From Marthasterias glacialis (Eukaryota > Echinodermata > Asteroidea > Forcipulatida > Asteriidae), in NCBI GenBank assembly GCA_911728455.2, contig OU452231.1:10412078-10476077 (forward strand): a DNA stretch of 64,000 nucleotides, given 5' to 3'. The notes under the pieces are model-generated. The model made no database searches. It saw only the letters and a program-made list of their open reading frames with translations, and was not told the origin of the DNA. Of this stretch, positions 20,750 through 34,100 are shown one piece after another. Both the position numbers and the translations under genes were made by a program. Every line of letters starts with the position of its first letter. Positions within the stretch are counted from its first letter, which is position 1.

Positions 20750-23700
20750 CTTTGAATGAACAATAGAGGGCGCTGTCAGGTTTGACCCATTGGTGATCAC
20801 CTCTATCCATAAGAAAAGAACACGAGGTGCATGTTTGTTGTAAATTTTTAACAGATTCGAGCAGGAATTTTGTAATCGTTTCGAAAAACTGAAAACTATT
20901 ATCTCACTTATTAAGTTTACATACCAAGCTTACTTTCATAATGAAGTTTTTTCTATTTTGAGTTTCAAGGGAAATTTTTTATGTGGTCAGCCTGATGCAC
21001 AACAACTACGCACAACTTTGGCGTAACACAGAAGATTATTTCTTTGCAGTGATTGGCTCAATGATTGGCTGGATAGTTATACCTGTTGCACATGACTTCG
21101 GGTGGACACCAATGATTGCAAGCGGTCGGTGAAGTCCTGTGCACAAGGTCTATATTTGGATTAGTTTCAATCTGAAAGCTCATACCAGTCCTCCAGAGAA
21201 ATATATCTGTCTGAAACTGTCAAAGCCGGACTAACATTTGGAAAAACCCACAAATCACGGTTGTGTATTTCGTTCGCTCCAATCAAAAGAAGCTTCGATA
21301 TTAATGTGCGCACTGGACTTCAATCGCCATTTTAGTGACTTATGACTTCGACAGCATTGACTTGTGACTAGGACTTGCAAAAAATGAAATGTGACTTGAA
21401 TTGGGCTGGCAAAAAACTACATCGAATGACAGGAATGACAAGTTTCAGTAATATGTAAACAATTTAGGGAATCTTTTTTTGTGTGTGTGTGTGCTTTAAA
21501 ACCTTACGGGCCAGAAGAATTGCAACTTTAAAATAAGCATGGATTACACTTTGACGTCTTTCAAGTGCCTCTTGTCCAAATGGTGCAAACCTTTTATTTA
21601 AACAACGTAATCTGATATTTCATGTCAATTTTAACAAAATTAAGCCATAAACCACAAGGAAAACTGCCTGGGTAATGTTTTAATTCAATTTGAGGGTGAA
21701 AAATAAAACAATTATTAGACAGGGATAGCTTTAAAAATATTGCAAGTAATAATTTAGCCTTTGAGAAAGACCCTGCTGAGGTCGAAACCTGAGGCAATTA
21801 ACAATTTTTTGAAGAAATAATTGCTCAACTTTCATTTTTGAGTTTAAAATATCAACTATTCTTGTCAATTATCTCTTGTTTTATTTAAGTTACTGTACTG
21901 CGAATGTTTTCCTCTGATATTCTCTGGAAAATAAGATGGTTAGCGGGGCGCGGTCACATTGTTGGAGTGCGCCCTCTTTTGAAAACATATGTAAACCACC
22001 GCGACGACAAGCACATGCGTAGTAGTATCTTTGGTGTCAGTACAAAATGTAAATGGTTATCATACTTGCAACTTTCGAGAACGCGAGTGAACGCGTGTGA
22101 CTCACAGACAGTATTTTCTCGCTTGGCTTGAATCAATGGTTGGCAAGAAAACATAACGGGGGAGGAGAGAGCAAATATAAATAAATGTGCACCTTTTCCG
22201 TTCACGTTGATTCGAAGTTAAAAAAGTTCCAATACTTTTAATTAAACAAATCATGAAATACTTGCCGGCACAGGCGCAGGGAAATAAACCCAATTGATGA
22301 AGCCAGTCATTGTCAACATTTTTATTTATCAACCTCTTTGCTCAGAGATTTGGGGAAGCTCATTGCAGTGAGTTAAACGGTATATTTTCTTCTTATTATT
22401 TTTTGTTTTTTTAATTTCTTGTTAGTTACATTATTATGGAAGTCATTTGTATGGACTTGCCCTTTGTCAAGAGGATTTTTTGTGACTGGGTGTGTACAAA
22501 CTTTAAAAGAAAAAAGAGTTATTAGGCCTATTATTATTATTTTTTTTTGCTCCTGCAAACTAAGTTCCTCGTTTTATTCCCATCCAGTCCAGCCACATAG
22601 TTCTCGGAATTGCGTTTGAACAGTTTCAAGGAAATTCAGACTTATAATTCCTGGCTCAATGCCACCATGATGTACAAAAGGATCATTAGGTCTAATTAAT
22701 TAACATTGTAAATTCGGGTTATGCATTGAGAAAAGTGTATGTCCCAATGTCGAGGACGCCCAGCGACCCGCCCACCTCCCCTAAACCGGCACCCCTTATC
22801 ATCGCTCTCTTCTCAATGACCTTTAGCTTTTGGATCATTTCCCTGTAAATGTAGATCGATTTTATAGAAAGTGATTGAAATTCCATGGAACACTGGGACA
22901 TCCCCTCGACATTTTTTTTTCTTCTGAAATTAACACCGTAATAGAATATGATTGTGGTTGGGTGCACACGATTAGCAAGTCAACGCCAACTACTTGTTCG
23001 ATATAGAAAATGACGAATAGGGGCTTGGGCATGACATTAGTCTGGTAGCCAATCTTTATCACCTGTCGCATTGTACCAACCTTGTCAAGTCGGTTGCCAG
23101 ATCAAGGATTAAGCCGTGATGCCTGCCGTAAAGAAAGATAGAAGACTCGATACAAACATTTAACACTTCGGTAAATATATCCCTCAATTTTCTTATTTTG
23201 TCTTTGAGATTAAGAAGCTAACATTTGGGAGTAGTTTTTGAGTTGTACTCATGGTTTGAGAGGTGTGTGTCGCTAGAAAGGGGGATTTATATAAACTGTT
23301 TTGCCGTTCTGACAAGTTGTGTTGTCGGTGCATGCAGTGCATATTTGCGGCTATGCATCATCAGCGATGCATGTGTTTTTGTGCAGACAACACATTGACA
23401 ATGTGAGTGTGTGCGGCAAGTGCTTTGAAGTCTGTTGGAGGGCTGTGTTACGTCAATACATACAGATTTACAGTGCGGAAGTGAAGATAGGAACTCAAAA
23501 ACGTTAAAGACCATGCACTGTTTTTGACAAAGTGAAGTGAAGTTCTTGAGAGAAAGAATTTTTTTCATCAATTTCCCCACATTGATTATTGTTAGCTGTT
23601 TATAACATTATATAAGGGCCTGACTATTTCTAGTTTGTCCATGATTTTTGTATTTGTGTTCCCTTCTTTATGTCATGGTATGTTGGCGACAGTTAACAGG

Positions 23701-24116
23701 TTTCCTTATTTAAAAAGACCCTAAAATACTACTACTAGTAGTGGAGTACTACAATTCTAATCTTAAAAATACATTAATAGTAGAGGGAATGGCAGTTGCA
23801 TTTGCAAATTACCATTGCGTATTTTGACTGGCCTCAATTACAACACATGTAAGCAGGGGCGAAAATTGTGTAACTTTTTAGGGAGCACAAGTGGGTGCAC
23901 CATTTTTTCTGGGGTAGCACCTCTGGCCAAATAAAACTAGTTTTCGTCTGCATTTTTCTTGAACAAGCCCTTTTAATGCTTTTGTTTAGCTGTTTACTAA
24001 TGATATTGATAATCTTTGCGTGGAGTTAAAAACAACTACATTGTCTGCGTGTAAATAGACAAATAGCTTTCATTAAACATTGAGTAGTATTACATAAAAG
24101 CTTAACAAACATTAAT

Positions 24117-24149
24117 TGGGGTGGGATTGGGTGGGATGGGGTGGGAGGG
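24117..24149 (+). repeat. G-rich tract with G-quadruplex pattern
   Basis: Six runs of three or four G are separated by loops of one to four bases (ggggtgggattgggtggg and onward), which satisfies the G3 N1-7 quadruplex pattern. It lies about 4 kb upstream of the DOCK start codon. Any regulatory role is speculation. Confidence 0.6.
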
Positions 24150-24830
24150 TATGCTTACTTCAGTTACGCCACTGCATGGAAACCCAACCATGATTGTGCA
24201 CAAAATCCCTGACAGAACAAAACAAATGTTTTTCATTGTTTTCATTGTCATCTTATCACAAATTGATTGTATGGTGTGTTTATTGGAAACTAGAAGGTGA
24301 GAATGAATCAGCCCTTCCTAAAAAACCAGTCAGAAAAAAGAGTACATTAATCCCAACTTTCCATAACATCTGACTTTAAAACCTTAATCCTCACCCCCCC
24401 CCAAAAAAAAAACACCCCAAAACCCCCAAAACCTACCCACAAACCGATGGTGATTTTGGATATAAATACAGTAGTAAGCACTGGCATTATTCACACTTGA
24501 GAATCATGAACCAAATACACAGCAGCAGTGGGTTTACAGGAAGTTTAAAGGGTCAATTAATTACTGGAGAAATCATGCGAAGGAAACTGTCAATAAGGTC
24601 TTGTTGCTTGGCCCAGAAAGGAGAAACTGTCGGTTCAGCGCAGCGTCAAGAAGTCAAGTCCCTATGTAAGTTGGACCTACATTGCTTTTAAAACCTGACT
24701 GCTATGCGTTTCAAAAGAGAGCACTTTTGGATGTCATTTTAAATTTGTCCACTGTATTCGGTCATTAAACAAGTTGATTAAAGAGGGGCTCCAAGGTGGA
24801 ATTCAGGTTTGGGATGCACTCGATTCCCAA

Positions 24831-25007
24831 AAGACCTTTATCATGCTGCCACCATCTTGGTCGTGTTCCCTGTATCCAATAACAGTAAAAGGTGCTAGTA
24901 ATCATTGCACAAAAAGGAACCAGACTATTTGCCCTTCCAGCCTCGGTTTGGTTACATTGGTTTGAATGGGAGAAAATCAAGATGGCCGCACCATGATAAA
25001 GGTCTAT
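24831..25007. mobile_element. Element D, copy 2, nested in E
   Basis: The ends read agacctttatcatgctgcc and ccatgataaaggtcta. The interior matches 11457-11631 in inverted orientation (ggttacattggtttgaatgg). Confidence 0.8.
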
Positions 25008-25339
25008 AGATAGACTCCTTATGAAAGTGGGGAAAAAAATTACAAGTCTCTTTACCTCACATTAAAAACGGTGTAAAATGCCATTGTATTTGATACCCTT
25101 CCAGTGTGAACTTTGTCAACATCCTAAAACATCCAATGGCGTCACATTTCAAATATATGGGTCTGTACATTCTTGTACAGGAAATGTTTTAGGTCACTCC
25201 TGAATTTTGATGATATTCAATCAAAATGGCATTGAATTTTTACATTTTGACTGACGCAAACATTCCTCTTACAGAGTACAGGCCCATTTGTTGTTGATAT
25301 CAAATGACGCCATGTTTCAAATTTTGCTCTGAAAGAGTA

Positions 25340-25485
25340 TAGACCGTTCCAGCTTTTGCAACAAGCCCGGCGCGCTACATTAGTTTGTGTACGTTTACGG
25401 TGCACGTGTGACCGAGCACTTGTGACCAAGGTGTGACCCAATTGGTCAATGCGCACAGTTTTTTTTGACAGGCCGGAACGATCTA
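25340..25485. mobile_element. 146-bp element with 'agaccgttcc' ends, nested in E
   Basis: It begins tagaccgttcc and ends ggaacgatcta, imperfect inverted repeats flanked by TA. It splits sequence that is continuous in the other E copies. The interior is GC-richer than its surroundings. Confidence 0.6.
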
Positions 25486-26755
25486 TAAAATAAAATGACA
25501 TTCTACACCATTTTAACTAGAGGTAAGAGACTTTGAATTTTGTTTCCACTTTCATAAGGACTCTATCTACAGTGTATTGGAAAATGGCTGCATCACAAAT
25601 CTTATTTTGACCTTGGAGCCCTTCTTGAATCACATGTGTACCAGTAACAAGACATAGTGCAATGTGAGTTACAGTGCACATTTAATGCACGTGTCCAGTG
25701 CGTGTTAGTTGGTAAATGTAGTATGGTTATTTTTCACACAGTTAATCTATAAGGAAAGTGGCTTTCCGTTACGTTGTTTAAGTATTCAACTCCTTGTTTT
25801 TGTTTTAAACACTTTAAGGAGAAGTTCCTTCTACCGTTGATCAAAACAGATACACTTTACTGTGAAATGATGCTACATGTATACTGATCGGTTGATCCAT
25901 ACTGCATCAATCCTTGAAAATCAACCAATAAAGTTGTGTAGAATGCCTACTGACTCAGTTTCCAAAATCAACCGAAGTGGAAAGCCATACAGTTAGTAAA
26001 GAGATTCAAAAACAGAAAACAACAAAAGAAAAAACGAAAAAGGAGACCGTTCTGCATAATTTAACAAGTTATTCTGACTCACGCCATGCCCAAGATGTAA
26101 ACATTGAAATTTCTAGTTTCTCTGGCTTCTGGTAAGCAACAGACAAACAAATAATACAGAAAAGGACAACAGATCAAATAACAACAAGGGGGCGTACTTG
26201 TTTTCGATGTTATGCATGTCGTGTTTTGTTAGTTTATGGTCTGTAAGTTCAGGTTTGCTATTCATTGACTGGGCGTGTATGAATTATAACTGGTCGAGGA
26301 CTAACCAACCGTGACCACAAGAACTTGCAGTGCATAACACATGTACATGACATATTTTCAACTGAAAACTTTTTTTGGCTCAACGTGTGAAATTTACATT
26401 AAATGGTTTACAGACCATCTGCTGTAGAAATGAATGAAAAAATTTCCTTTTTTATGAATTGTCATTAAAACGATTTGTAATGAACAGATTTGTAATTAAA
26501 AACATTCACTGGTCAGCCTCACAAATAATTTTCAACTTTCTGCCAAAGACACAGACAAGACTTGACCTTGCTGCTTTGCAAGCCGCATACAAACTTAAAC
26601 AATTGGGGGGTCTTGCAGGGGCGCTGTGTGAAGGCCAAAACTTCTCAAGCGTTTTCCCATGATATGCTGCGAAAATGGCTTCTCCTGGGGAAAGCTGTAG
26701 AGGGCGCACTGTATTGCACTTAAGGCCTCATACTATGTTGTAAAAGCAAGGCAAT

Positions 26756-26883
26756 TTTTACCTAGTAAGGGGCACCTCAGTGAGGAAACTTTAAATTTGT
26801 ACTGGAACATTTCAAAGGGCACCATTGCAATGACCAGGGGCATGGAGTTACTTGCCTCCATTGCCTTTATGAACTATCAGGCC
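26756..26883 (-). repeat. Interspersed repeat N, copy 1
   Basis: It shares the blocks ggcaatgaccaggggcatgg-like and gaggcac/ggtgcc with copies at 32893-33020, 36625-36760 and 42568-42685. It is non-coding, about 130 bp. Confidence 0.6.
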
Positions 26884-26940
26884 TTGTCCTGTGAATTGCC
26901 CAATTTGGTTTTGTTTTGATTTGGAAATGTTCTGTTAATA

Positions 26941-27362
26941 GCAGGGCTGGAATTTTACACTGGACCACAGGCCCGAGGACAGTGATTTTAGTGTCAGTTT
27001 TAGGGCCAGTAACTCATGAACGCACAAGTCCGGCTGTCTTGTGTTTTTCAATTGAATAATAAAACCTCACTTTGTAATATCTTTAACAAAAAGAAACACG
27101 AGAAACGATGTTCAAACTGTTGACTTTGAATCTGATCAAAATCTTTCAATTCTGTTGAGTATCAAAATATTAGCCACAAGACAAATGAGACAAATCTTCT
27201 CTTAGTGCTTGTTCAAATTAAAAACAGTTTCCATTTTAAACTTTGTAGAAAGTTCTTTCTCATTCTGATTCTCGTCTTGTAAAATAAATCTGGTCCGGTA
27301 AAAATTTTGATCTACAGGCCCTGCGATCTTGTGGAATTTTACCCCAAATTTGAGCCCTGAAT
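26941..27362 (-). repeat. Interspersed repeat O, copy 1
   Basis: Inverted relative to 33671-34072, it shares gggctcaaatttggggt-like ends, acaagacgagaatcagaatg and tttgaacaagcactaagag on the - strand. About 420 bp with no coding capacity seen. Confidence 0.65.
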
Positions 27363-28191
27363 AGATTTCAGTGGTACCACTGCTATCTGTTGTTTTTGGG
27401 GGGTTTGAGGCCAGTTAATGATGTGTGAGGATGAGGTTTGTGTATTGCTGAATAAAAAAATCCTTCCAAGCATTACAAATATGGTTATTTTAATGATGTG
27501 TTTTGACGGTTTGTTGGTTTAACCTCTGAGGCATTAAGTTATAAGATGAAAAATGGAATTGATTGAAAGCGCTGGTGGTACATGTTTTCCCGTAAATCGT
27601 GTAAAATACATGTTGGATATTTTATAATTTGATCTCTTTTCTTGTGCATCAGAATTGATTTTGAGTGATTTGTGACATGCTTTCTGCAAGATGGGTGTCT
27701 GGGTGTCTTTTGGACTCCTAACTTAACACGTTGACTGCCGTGAATAATTTCACATGGCGTTCCCATTTGCCAAGCGTTAGAGCCTATGCGTATGCGCGCA
27801 TACTTAATAGGTACTTACTTAAATAGTTTGAACATGTACATTTTATAGAAGCATGTCCTCACCACTGCCAGCAGCTTATTGGTTGCGCCATCAGTGGTGC
27901 CAGTGTATTCAAGCTACAATGCAAAGACCTTTCATTTTCTACGAGTATATTCGTAGTGGCAGACTCCGGTACACCTGTAACTACAAGTAAGCTCGTAGTC
28001 GGCAGTCAACATGTTAATCATCCAATTTAACAAATACATAAAAGGACAACTGAGCATTTTTTACACCAAATTTTGTCATTTACAGCCAACTCTCTGATTT
28101 TGTTTTCTCCTGAACAGAGCTCATCAAACCTTTTTTCAAAATGCAGATGATGTAAACATTCGACATTGACGTGTTGTCGGGAACATTGAAT

Positions 28192-31100
28192 ATGACGGGC
28201 TGGGTCCCAACCGTTGAGGCCAAATATGCTGTGGGTAAGTCAGACCATGGAACTCCATCTTTCAGAAGGGCAATTTTGCTATTTTTTCCTCCAAAGGCAC
28301 CTATTCTGAAGGGAAACCAAGGTCAAGACTAGTGGCAGAATACATTTTATGGGTTTTGTGCTCAACATGTTGCATGTAATTCTTGGTTTGGTTACCTGAG
28401 TCATAAAACTTCATGGAAATCCTATTGCTCAAACTGGTGACGTTCCAGACTAAACTGTTTACAGTCAAATTGAAAAATGTCAAGTCAGGTGTGCACAATG
28501 TACATTGTGTGAATGTTTACAGCTGAATAGCAGACTTCTTCTTTTTCAGCTGTATAAGTGCCATACATGTACAATATGTAGGAAGCAGACAAACTACAAT
28601 TACATAATGTAGAGTGTACAAAGTTTTGTGTGTTAAAGACACTGTCCTCTGCACACCTGTCAAATATTAGCTTTGGTCACTTTTTTTTTAAGTGAACATA
28701 AATAAACAAATAATGAATAAATAAATTGGGCACAGAGCAGTTACATAAACTGTACAAATTATTGTAGTAATTAATTAGTTGGCGACATGCGCTTAGAAAC
28801 TGTGCTGAGGTTATTCTCATAATTGTTATGTTTGAGTCAGGTAGGTCTTGTTCGTGTTTGTATCTTTTTACATATGTACATGTAGTTGACTTTCAAGAGG
28901 CACTAGTACTAGTTTATAAAGGCCAATTGTTTGACAATGCACTTCCATTCACTTCTGTTGTTTTCTTTTCTACTGTATGTGTGTGTACATAGTACGTTAT
29001 AAAAACTTCATTTGGCACAAGGCATAGAATAAAACATGGTGGTCAAGAAGCAACCACCAAAGTGCACAGTTCAAGGCTATGTACATGTACCAAAATCTGC
29101 TAAGCAAGAAAGTAATGCGGGGGGGGGGGGGTAACCAGTCACAAACATCATTTATTGAAAAGTACATACTTTGACTGGTAACGTGTTTCAGTTATACAAG
29201 GATTTTGTGGTAAACCACTTGATGGCATTGTGTCTGAACCCGTGCCAATGGTTTACCTTCCATTTAGGAAGCAGCATAACAAATTTGCCTTTAACACATT
29301 TAATATCCTCAACATCCTCAATTACGTACTGTACCTTTCCTGTTTGAGAATTATGACAGCAGAAGCCTGTTCCAAATGCCATGAGTACTTTTTAGTTTAA
29401 AGGAAGCTGTGAACATTTTATAGAAATTGTGTTGCCCGCCGAGTGTCAACATTTGTACAGGAATCAAAAGTTGTATGAAACTACAGGGTGTGAAATTAAG
29501 TCAAATACGTACATTTTCAAAAATGTACAGTCATTGTTAAGCTGGGTTCATATTAAACTGTCAATAATAGTGAATTGTGGCACAGGCACATATATATGTA
29601 AGTGGAAATTTGTGTTGAAACACTTGCAAAAGATGACCAAGGTTGTATTTATGATGTCAAATTTGCCAAGTTGCCTTTGGGTCAAGTGAGAACCAGACTT
29701 TAGTTATGTACATGTACAATGTAATGTATAGATGTACATGTACTTGTAGTCATGGTAGTGGTATGCTGGTTAATGTAGGCCTTCTTATTAGCCCTGGAGG
29801 CCTTCACTTTCGTATTAAATACTACAGTGACGTCCTGGACATGAGGGTCCATTTCTGGGGTGGAAAAATTTCAGAGCTCCATAATTCAATCTTACCTGTA
29901 AGAAGCTACTTATCTCACCGGATCAAAATTCCATGGCTGCATACAATTTTTGGCAGTGTGTTTTGGACGTCGGATATTCCTCATAATTCCATCATTTTTG
30001 TGAAATAATTCAGCTCTCAGCGTTAAACATTTCTGCAAACTTTAACCACAGTTCATCGCGCAAACCTAGTATGCGTGTGTTTGCGCGTCACTGTACACTA
30101 AACACACAGCAATACACATACGGAAGAATAACGCGCAAGCACCCTGCGCCAACACGCTTGATATGTGTACGCACGGAAGGCTTGCTTGAGAGAGCAAACA
30201 AAACGGAAACTTTTTAACGTTGAGAGCTGAAATATTTCCTGAAAAACGACGGATTTATTGAGGAATATCTGACGTCCAAAACCCACCGCCCAAAATTGTA
30301 TGCAGCCATGGAATGTTAATCCGATGAGATTAATAGCTTCTTACACATCAAAACGTTTAATTTTATGACTTATTTATAGACCAAGCATGTCAGTTTTGCC
30401 AATATCACCAATTGCTATAACCTTTTGTCATGGTGCAGCCATCTTGTTTTCTTTCCATTCAAACCAATGTAACCAAACTGAGGCTGGAAGGGAACATAGT
30501 CTGGTTCCTCTTTATACAGTGTAAGTTAAAAACTCAAACTGTCAGTGTCATAGTGTTATGAATGGAATCTGACAAAGATGGCTGCAGTGTGGTGAAGGTC
30601 TACTGATGTGTGTGTAGCCAACTGCAATGCATAAAAACTATTTTATTTTAAAGGTACATATACAGTGTATTTGTTTGCAGAGTCACATTTTTTCACAAAA
30701 GAAAAAAGGTACAATACATGTACATATGTAAAAGTGAAGAACATAGATTATAAATCTTTAAATTTGGTCAGTACCTACACTTAATGTGACTTTCACTTTA
30801 CCCCCATTACTAAAAAAGGAACTTGTTTGACTCATGTTTGTGGTTGGTTGTCTTTTCCTTCCTCACAGCTATTTATAATTTTGAAGGCAGCAACTCTTTC
30901 GAGCTGAAATTGAGTGTAGGTGATACTGTCCAGATACTGGAGGAATGCTCAGGTTAGTCTAGAGAGGGCGCTCTATATGAGTGAGGGCAGTATTTAAGCT
31001 GCTTGTTAAATAGACAGGTTGCGTGTCCCCGGGAAAAGTTCATTTTGCAGCCATGTTGGGGCCATTTCGCAGCCAAGTCCAAACTCAGTGGCTGGCGCAA

Positions 31101-34100
31101 CGTCTGCTGAATGATTCCCAGCATCTGTTTGTGCATGCAGCATAAGAAAAAGGTCTTGGGTGACGTCGTGTGAAACCTCTCTGTTGAACAGGTAGGCCTA
31201 CTTTATGCATGGTGTCTCTGTAGACATTTCTTTTGCAATGCCACAGCTGCGTATTTTACATGTAATGTGTATTAAAGCCTCAAGTCCAGCATACATGTGT
31301 GTTGAGAAATTAACTAGCTAACAGGCGACCTTTTTAATCATCTCTTCTTGAAAGAAGTGGTGATTGTTAGAAGAACCAGACCAGAGCTCCCAACTCTCCC
31401 TGATTCTGCAGAAAGTTCCCTGAAAATTAACCATGTCTGTCCATGTTCTGATGAACAAAACTGTGAAAACCTCCCTGATTATGGAAACCTTTCCCCCTAT
31501 TATGTTGAATGTAATTCTAAATATCTCCCTGATTTGTTGTATGAAATCTCCCTGATTGCAAGATGTAAATGTTGGCAGCTCTGCACCGAGGTGAGATGAG
31601 TCTCCTCATCAGGCGTGTCAGGAGAATGTTCATCTCCGATCAGAGCATGAACTGTTTGAAAGGTCAAGGGGTACATCTCACCTCTGTTTCTTGTCAAAAG
31701 GAACCCTTTCATTCAAGAAACGATTTGGTTGTCTCCCCAAAAACTAGATTGCTTCTGACTTCCCTGCACCAAGCAAAGCTTCAAATCTTACTTACAATGT
31801 TGTCAAAAGAGATGTTTTGGGGTTTTTGTTGTTTTGTTGTTTCATTGTGGGTTTTGGTGGAGTGATTCACTGATTGACCATGGTATGATTGCTCATATTT
31901 TGCAAATCCTAAATTGTTTATGCACATGTTTGCAGTAGTCAGTTACTGTTCAGGCAGATGGTTTTCTAACCAATATCGATATGAACAATACACTCTTTCA
32001 TTACTCATATTGCCATTATTGCCATAGCATGACCTCATATAACTTCACATATACATGTAATACATATACATGTACATTTAATGTATTAAGTCATGCAGCT
32101 TTTGATGCAGTTCATTATGTACATGTAAGTTATGGACTTTATCTTGTTTACATTAGTGAAACATTAATTTCTCCATTTGAAATTCAGGATGTGAACAAAT
32201 GGAGAATTAAAAAAAAAAAAAAAAAAAAAAATTAATTTGTGCATTTCCAGAACAACACAGACATGATGATTCAGAATCCTTTTTTTCTTCTTAAACTCAA
32301 AAGAAACCCTGATTATGCAATGACGGCACCCATTTAAAAAAAAAGTGTTGTCCAGCAACTAAGCGATTTTTTTTTACGCTTAAAATGTCACTCACAGTAG
32401 ACCCACCCATATACACAATACCTGGATGGGCATGTGTATGTAGCATAGGCTTGCATCTAAGTTTACAGGATGTAAAATTGTAAGCCTACATGGGCCTGGT
32501 ACATGTACTTGATTCATGATGGGGCAAGGCCATTTCCTACAATATATTAAGGGCCTTTCCCACTAAAAAATGTCAATGCCTGTCATTTTTCAGTGGCTTT
32601 GTAGTATCTTGAAGGGGCGCTAGAGACCAAGGTCAATGAAGGCAATGCCCAGTTTGTAGTGTTTAGATGAACAACGCTAACCCTCTCAAATCCTCTGGAA
32701 TTCTCCACAGAAAGTTGACTGATTGTGGAGGATTGGGGACTGTAGGCCCAAATAACAATTGTTTTTATAAATCACTGGGCCAGGAATACCAATCTTATCC
32801 AAGCTCCAACATTTTGGTGTTGAGTTCCCATAGAGTGGTGGATTGAGGTTGCATGGAGGCAAGTGGGCCCAGGTGGTAAATACACATGTAGGCCTGATAA
32901 TGGAGGCAATTGCCCCCATGCCCCTGGTCATTGCCCTTGTGCCCCGTGAAATATTCCAGTAGAAATTAGAACTCCTCATAGAGGTGCCCTTTACTAAGAA
33001 AAAACTGCCTTGCCCTGACAAGAACAAAATATTAGACCATTAGTGGATTTCACTAAGCGCTAGAACTAGTCTTATCTCCAGTTGGGACAAGTACATGTAA
33101 CTACATGTAGTCCTAACTTAGAGGACTAGTGATAAGTTACATGTAGGTCTAGTCCTAAGTTAGGACTAGTTTTGTGAAATCCACCCCTGATTAAACAGTT
33201 GCAAAAAGTGCAACATTAACATGGACATGCTTGTAAAAGCTTTTACATACAACGTAGAAAATAAATCATTGCCCAATTTGCGCTTCATTATTAAATCACC
33301 TTCTGCAAAATAATTCCATGAGTGTTTGTGAAGCTGTGAACTGTCTCCTTTTTTTTCCAACCATGGACATGCACTGTGACCTTAACGTGCATAATGTAAG
33401 ATCATTTTCGCCAGATGAACTATCACTTGTGAAGGAAATTCGCTCCATCAAAATTCCATCTCGAAAGTGGTTCATTAAATAAATTCAGGGTTCTCGAGCT
33501 TAGGCTGGCAAGAATAGTAGTTGATCATGCTTACACCATCTTTGTCAAGTCCCCTGTGTGCAATATTAGTAGTGTACACTGATTCAAATCTATACCAAAA
33601 GTGAACCAGACTATTTGCCATTCCAGCCTCACTTTGGTTTCACTGATTTAAACAGGAGCAATAAAATATGCGGGGCTCGAATTTTGGGGAAAAATCCACA
33701 AGACCGCAGGGCTTGTAAATAAAAGTTTTTCTGGACGAGAAACTTTTTTTTTTACAAGACTAGAATCAAAATGAGAAAAAACTTTCTACACAGTTTAACC
33801 TGTAAACTGTTTTTTTTTCAAACAAGCACTAAGAGAAGAGTGATCTCATTTGTGGTATGGTTAAGTACACTTCAACACTTAACAGAATTGAAGGAGATTT
33901 ATCTGATTCCAAGTCAACATTTGAACATCTTTTTTGTCATTAAGTTATCACACACTGAGGTGCTATTATCCAATTGAGAAATAATAGGACTGCTGGACCT
34001 GTCGAGAAGTGAGTTTACTGGTGCGACTCTAAAATCACTGGCCTCGGGCCTGCAGTCCAGTAGAAATACCAAGCCCCATAACATGGATGCCCCAAGATAA

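Larger units (their letters stand above)
24781..25626. mobile_element. Element E, copy 2, carrying two nested insertions
   Basis: The outer ends read aagaggggctccaagg and ccttggagcccttctt. The body resembles 6929-7439 and 51363-51727. A D element is inserted at 24831-25007, and a 146-bp element with agaccgttcc ends lies at 25340-25485. Removing both leaves a body of the expected size. Confidence 0.75.
20750..28191. other. Intergenic region between divergent WDR18 and DOCK
   Basis: No coding exon could be supported. Nested inverted-repeat elements fill 24781-25626, and repeats near 26756 and 26941 are listed separately. A G-rich tract lies at 24117-24149. The stretches 20800-24100 and 25640-26750 are AT-rich and hold nothing I recognise. 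Upstream non-coding exons of DOCK may lie here but cannot be placed by eye. Confidence 0.5.

Noticed and set aside
20750-20800. Upstream in-frame start for WDR18 (17 codons earlier)
   Set aside because: The MAAPMEV start matches vertebrate WDR18 exactly; the extra residues have no counterpart. RNA 5' ends would decide.
21760-21830. Segment gagaaagaccctgctgaggtcgaaa as part of a retroelement
   Set aside because: It resembles interspersed repeats I have seen in marine animals, but there are no ends or coding sequence here to define it.
20750-28191. Shared bidirectional promoter for WDR18 and DOCK
   Set aside because: The start codons are about 7.4 kb apart with many repeats between, too far for a classic bidirectional promoter, and no promoter elements can be identified by eye.
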